Positions 50,496-52,305 of a DNA stretch of 52,305 nt are shown here, in pieces (the first letter of the stretch is position 1; each line of letters opens with the position of its first letter). The position numbers and the translations under genes were made by a program. This DNA is from Bacteroidales bacterium. Lineage in GTDB: Bacteria > Bacteroidota > Bacteroidia > Bacteroidales > FEN-979. The stretch is taken from NCBI GenBank assembly GCA_014860625.1, contig JACZJJ010000006.1, forward strand, positions 1-52,305, in the 5' to 3' direction. The notes under the pieces are model-generated. The model was not told where the DNA came from, made no database searches, and was given only the letters and a program-made list of their open reading frames with translations.

Positions 50496-52305
50496 GAGTT
50501 TCCCGAATATAAGCCCCCTCTTCCATCACACTGTAGCACGACACTCCTAAAGTCTCCGCATCCTCCTTCCATTTCCGCAAGCTATACCAGGAGTTTGTTG
50601 GATCGATCACGATCTGGTGAGGCGAAAAACAGCGAACAAGATTCTCCATTCTCAAGGTTGGGTTGTTCCGAAGAATCAGGATGTCGGCATGCAGTGTGTC
50701 CTGATACGAATCCGGAATAACAGATGAGATAATGGCAATTCGTTGATTGGCAATCCTGAGTAAACGTACGGTGAAGGTGGAATCAGCTACGGATTCATAT
50801 AGGTAGGAGGTCTGCAGGCTGCTGATCTCTCCCGCAGCTATACAGGTGGAGAGAATTTCCTGTGCGAAAGGACTCCGGCAGGAGGCGTTGTAGTCCTTTA
50901 AGCAGATGGCGCTCCGACCGGAAATGAGCAGGTACTGTGATGCCCCTTTCACCTGAAATACGATGATCTTGCTGCACCGATTGCGTTGATACCTGGCATA
51001 TATATCTGCCGAGGACCAGAGAATGACCAGTACCAGCAACGAATAAATCCAGACAGCTCTTCTGAAAAACAAAAAACAGCAAATGACGGCAATACCTGCA
51101 TATAACGTGAAAACATCGAACAACGCCGGATATATCCCTGAAAAGGTTGAGCCCGGGAGCTCTTCGATAAACCGGATAATAGCGTTTAACCACCCTACAA
51201 TCCATGAAAGGAATTTTGCCAGCAGCATGGAGAGTAAAGGAAAGGGGCTCATAGCCAGCACTCCAATGCCGCTGTAGATCACCAGGCTGGCGAGAGGAAG
51301 GACCAGGATATTGGTCAGCAGAAAGTAATTTGGAAACTGGTGAAAGGTATACAGCGCAATGGGAAAGGTAGCAATCTGGGCCGCCATGGAGACAGCCGCC
51401 AGGCCCCAAAGCTTTGAAAGTATCCAGTTACTCATAGGAATCAGGTTCAACAGGGGTTTGTACAGAACAAGGATCCCGAATACAGCCAGGTAGGAAAACT
51501 GAAATCCAAGATGAAGAAGCAGTGAAGGGTCAGCAAGGAGAAGAACAAACATCGATCCTGCAACTACATTGAGTGAATCGGGTTTGCGTTTCAACGTGCG
51601 GCCAGCGATGATCAGGCTAATCATCAATGCCGCCCTGAATACAGGTGGAGACAATCCGGTGACCATTGCATAACACCAGATCATAACGATTATCAGAATG
51701 GCTTTGACAATTGATCCATAACGCCTCCTTTTCAAAAACGCCAGCACACTCTCCAGGAAAAGGAAAATGATTCCCACATGCATTCCCGAGACAGCGAGGA
51801 TATGCATGGCGCCACTCGCTGCGAATCCTTTTCTCAGGTCCTGCCCTATTTCGCCGGTATATCCAAGAAGAATGGCCGACGCCACGGCAAACTCCTCTCC
51901 CTTTACCGAATTGTTTCTCAACATGTTCAGCATCTTGTCGCGCAGTGAAAATGCCCAGCTTCTGACAAAAAACCGTTCAGATAATCCTACTCTTTTCCAG
52001 TGGGTTGACGTTACCCAACCCTGATAAAACACTCCTTTTCTTCCATAATATCCTGCAGGGTCGAAGCTGTATGGATTGGATTCGTCCTGTATGGATTTCA
52101 GTGATGCTGATACAACAATCCTGTCACCAAATTGAAGGGCCAGTGCGTTGGTATCCTTTTCGAGAAAAAGTAAGATCCTTTCCCTCTTGATTAGCAACCT
52201 CTTTAGGGTATCATCCTCGTACTTCCTTACGATCAATTTTACGCTCCGGGAAGAATGGCGTGGTGGCTCGAGAATCTCGGCGGGGAATAGTTGGCAGTGG
52301 GCAGT
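50473..52305 (-). CDS. comEC: ComEC/Rec2 DNA-uptake channel protein, N-terminus cut by window
   Basis: Membrane channel for single-stranded DNA during natural transformation. The frame is open from the right window edge to the stop at 50473, giving about 610 residues; the missing part should hold the first helices. Visible are the OB-like region (PYSFDPAGYYGRKGVFYQG) and the Competence core with GFAASGAMHILAVSGMHVGII, followed by many helices (TGLSPPVFRAALMISLIIAG). The C-terminal beta-lactamase-like part is shortened relative to full Gram-positive ComEC, as is common in Bacteroidota. The apparent TTG start at 52236 is internal. The extreme C-terminus lies in the tRNA-fragment repeat. Confidence 0.88.
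   Translation of the reverse strand, partial: TAHCQLFPAEILEPPRHSSRSVKLIVRKYEDDTLKRLLIKRERILLFLEKDTNALALQFGDRIVVSASLKSIQDESNPYSFDPAGYYGRKGVFYQGWVTSTHWKRVGLSERFFVRSWAFSLRDKMLNMLRNNSVKGEEFAVASAILLGYTGEIGQDLRKGFAASGAMHILAVSGMHVGIIFLFLESVLAFLKRRRYGSIVKAILIIVMIWCYAMVTGLSPPVFRAALMISLIIAGRTLKRKPDSLNVVAGSMFVLLLADPSLLLHLGFQFSYLAVFGILVLYKPLLNLIPMSNWILSKLWGLAAVSMAAQIATFPIALYTFHQFPNYFLLTNILVLPLASLVIYSGIGVLAMSPFPLLSMLLAKFLSWIVGWLNAIIRFIEELPGSTFSGIYPALFDVFTLYAGIAVICCFLFFRRAVWIYSLLVLVILWSSADIYARYQRNRCSKIIVFQVKGASQYLLISGRSAICLKDYNASCRSPFAQEILSTCIAAGEISSLQTSYLYESVADSTFTVRLLRIANQRIAIISSVIPDSYQDTLHADILILRNNPTLRMENLVRCFSPHQIVIDPTNSWYSLRKWKEDAETLGVSCYSVMEEGAYIRETRPESSGP

Noticed and set aside
50373-50720. 115-codon plus-strand frame starting inside tRNA-Asp
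   Set aside because: It passes through the tRNA and its terminator and is antisense to comEC.
52234-52236. TTG as the true start of comEC
   Set aside because: The frame stays open to the window edge and the protein would lack its normal N-terminal part; the gene is simply cut by the window.

Overview
The window reads as chromosomal DNA of a Bacteroidota bacterium, probably a Bacteroidales/Marinilabiliales-type anaerobe. The reasons are several clear Bacteroidota-type promoters (TTG, 19-20 bp spacer, TAnnTTTG), weak Shine-Dalgarno sites, an S16 protein with a long acidic tail, DUF2851 and BatA-type proteins, a zapB-like/zapA/structured-RNA/rny block, and a 'GG-Bacteroidales' radical-SAM peptide cluster. 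No phage genes, transposases or CRISPR arrays were seen. The species is not identifiable from the sequence alone.

Layout. 1-6.9 kb: a 9-bp tandem array at the window edge, then rpsP-rimM-trmN6, a MarC-family protein, a MORN-type lipoprotein, gdhA and a BatA/vWA membrane protein. 6.9-18.8 kb: a ribosomally synthesised peptide locus. It holds a double-glycine precursor, a radical SAM/SPASM maturase, a pseudo-radical-SAM partner, an FtsX-type permease, a C39-peptidase ABC exporter, a very short HlyD-like adaptor and a MacB-type ATPase. A convergent histidine kinase/sigma-54 response-regulator pair follows. The precursor has an excellent -24/-12 promoter preceded by a perfect palindrome, and the same palindrome core lies upstream of the regulator gene. 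18.9-25.4 kb: hybrid kinase, DAACS symporter, TrkA-C protein, B12-binding radical SAM enzyme, tRNA-Ser and tRNA-Pro.

25.5-34.6 kb: a small unknown protein, a fused aconitase/isopropylmalate-dehydratase-type enzyme with a membrane phosphoesterase, a second hybrid kinase, then a tight corrinoid cluster: a B12-binding protein, an MtaA/UroD-family protein lacking the usual zinc cysteines, and a histidine kinase with a DUF1638-like N-terminus. No substrate-specific methyltransferase is present, so a sensory role for the corrinoid proteins is possible. 34.6-44.7 kb: an 18-repeat TPR-like protein, a LolD-type ATPase, sucC, a glycosyltransferase, a CtpA-type protease, a rhomboid and a helix-hairpin-helix protein. 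44.7-52.3 kb: DUF2851 protein, zapB-like and zapA, a structured RNA that may be 6S RNA, rny, a PAS/GAF kinase, tRNA-Asp and a comEC gene cut by the window edge.

How the parts work together. The strongest story is the peptide locus. The two-component pair probably switches on the sigma-54 promoter; the precursor is modified by the radical SAM enzyme with its catalytically dead partner; the C39 transporter cuts after Gly-Gly and exports the product; the FtsX/ATPase pair and mini-adaptor would serve export, immunity or sensing. The second story is a corrinoid methyl-transfer pair wired to histidine kinases.
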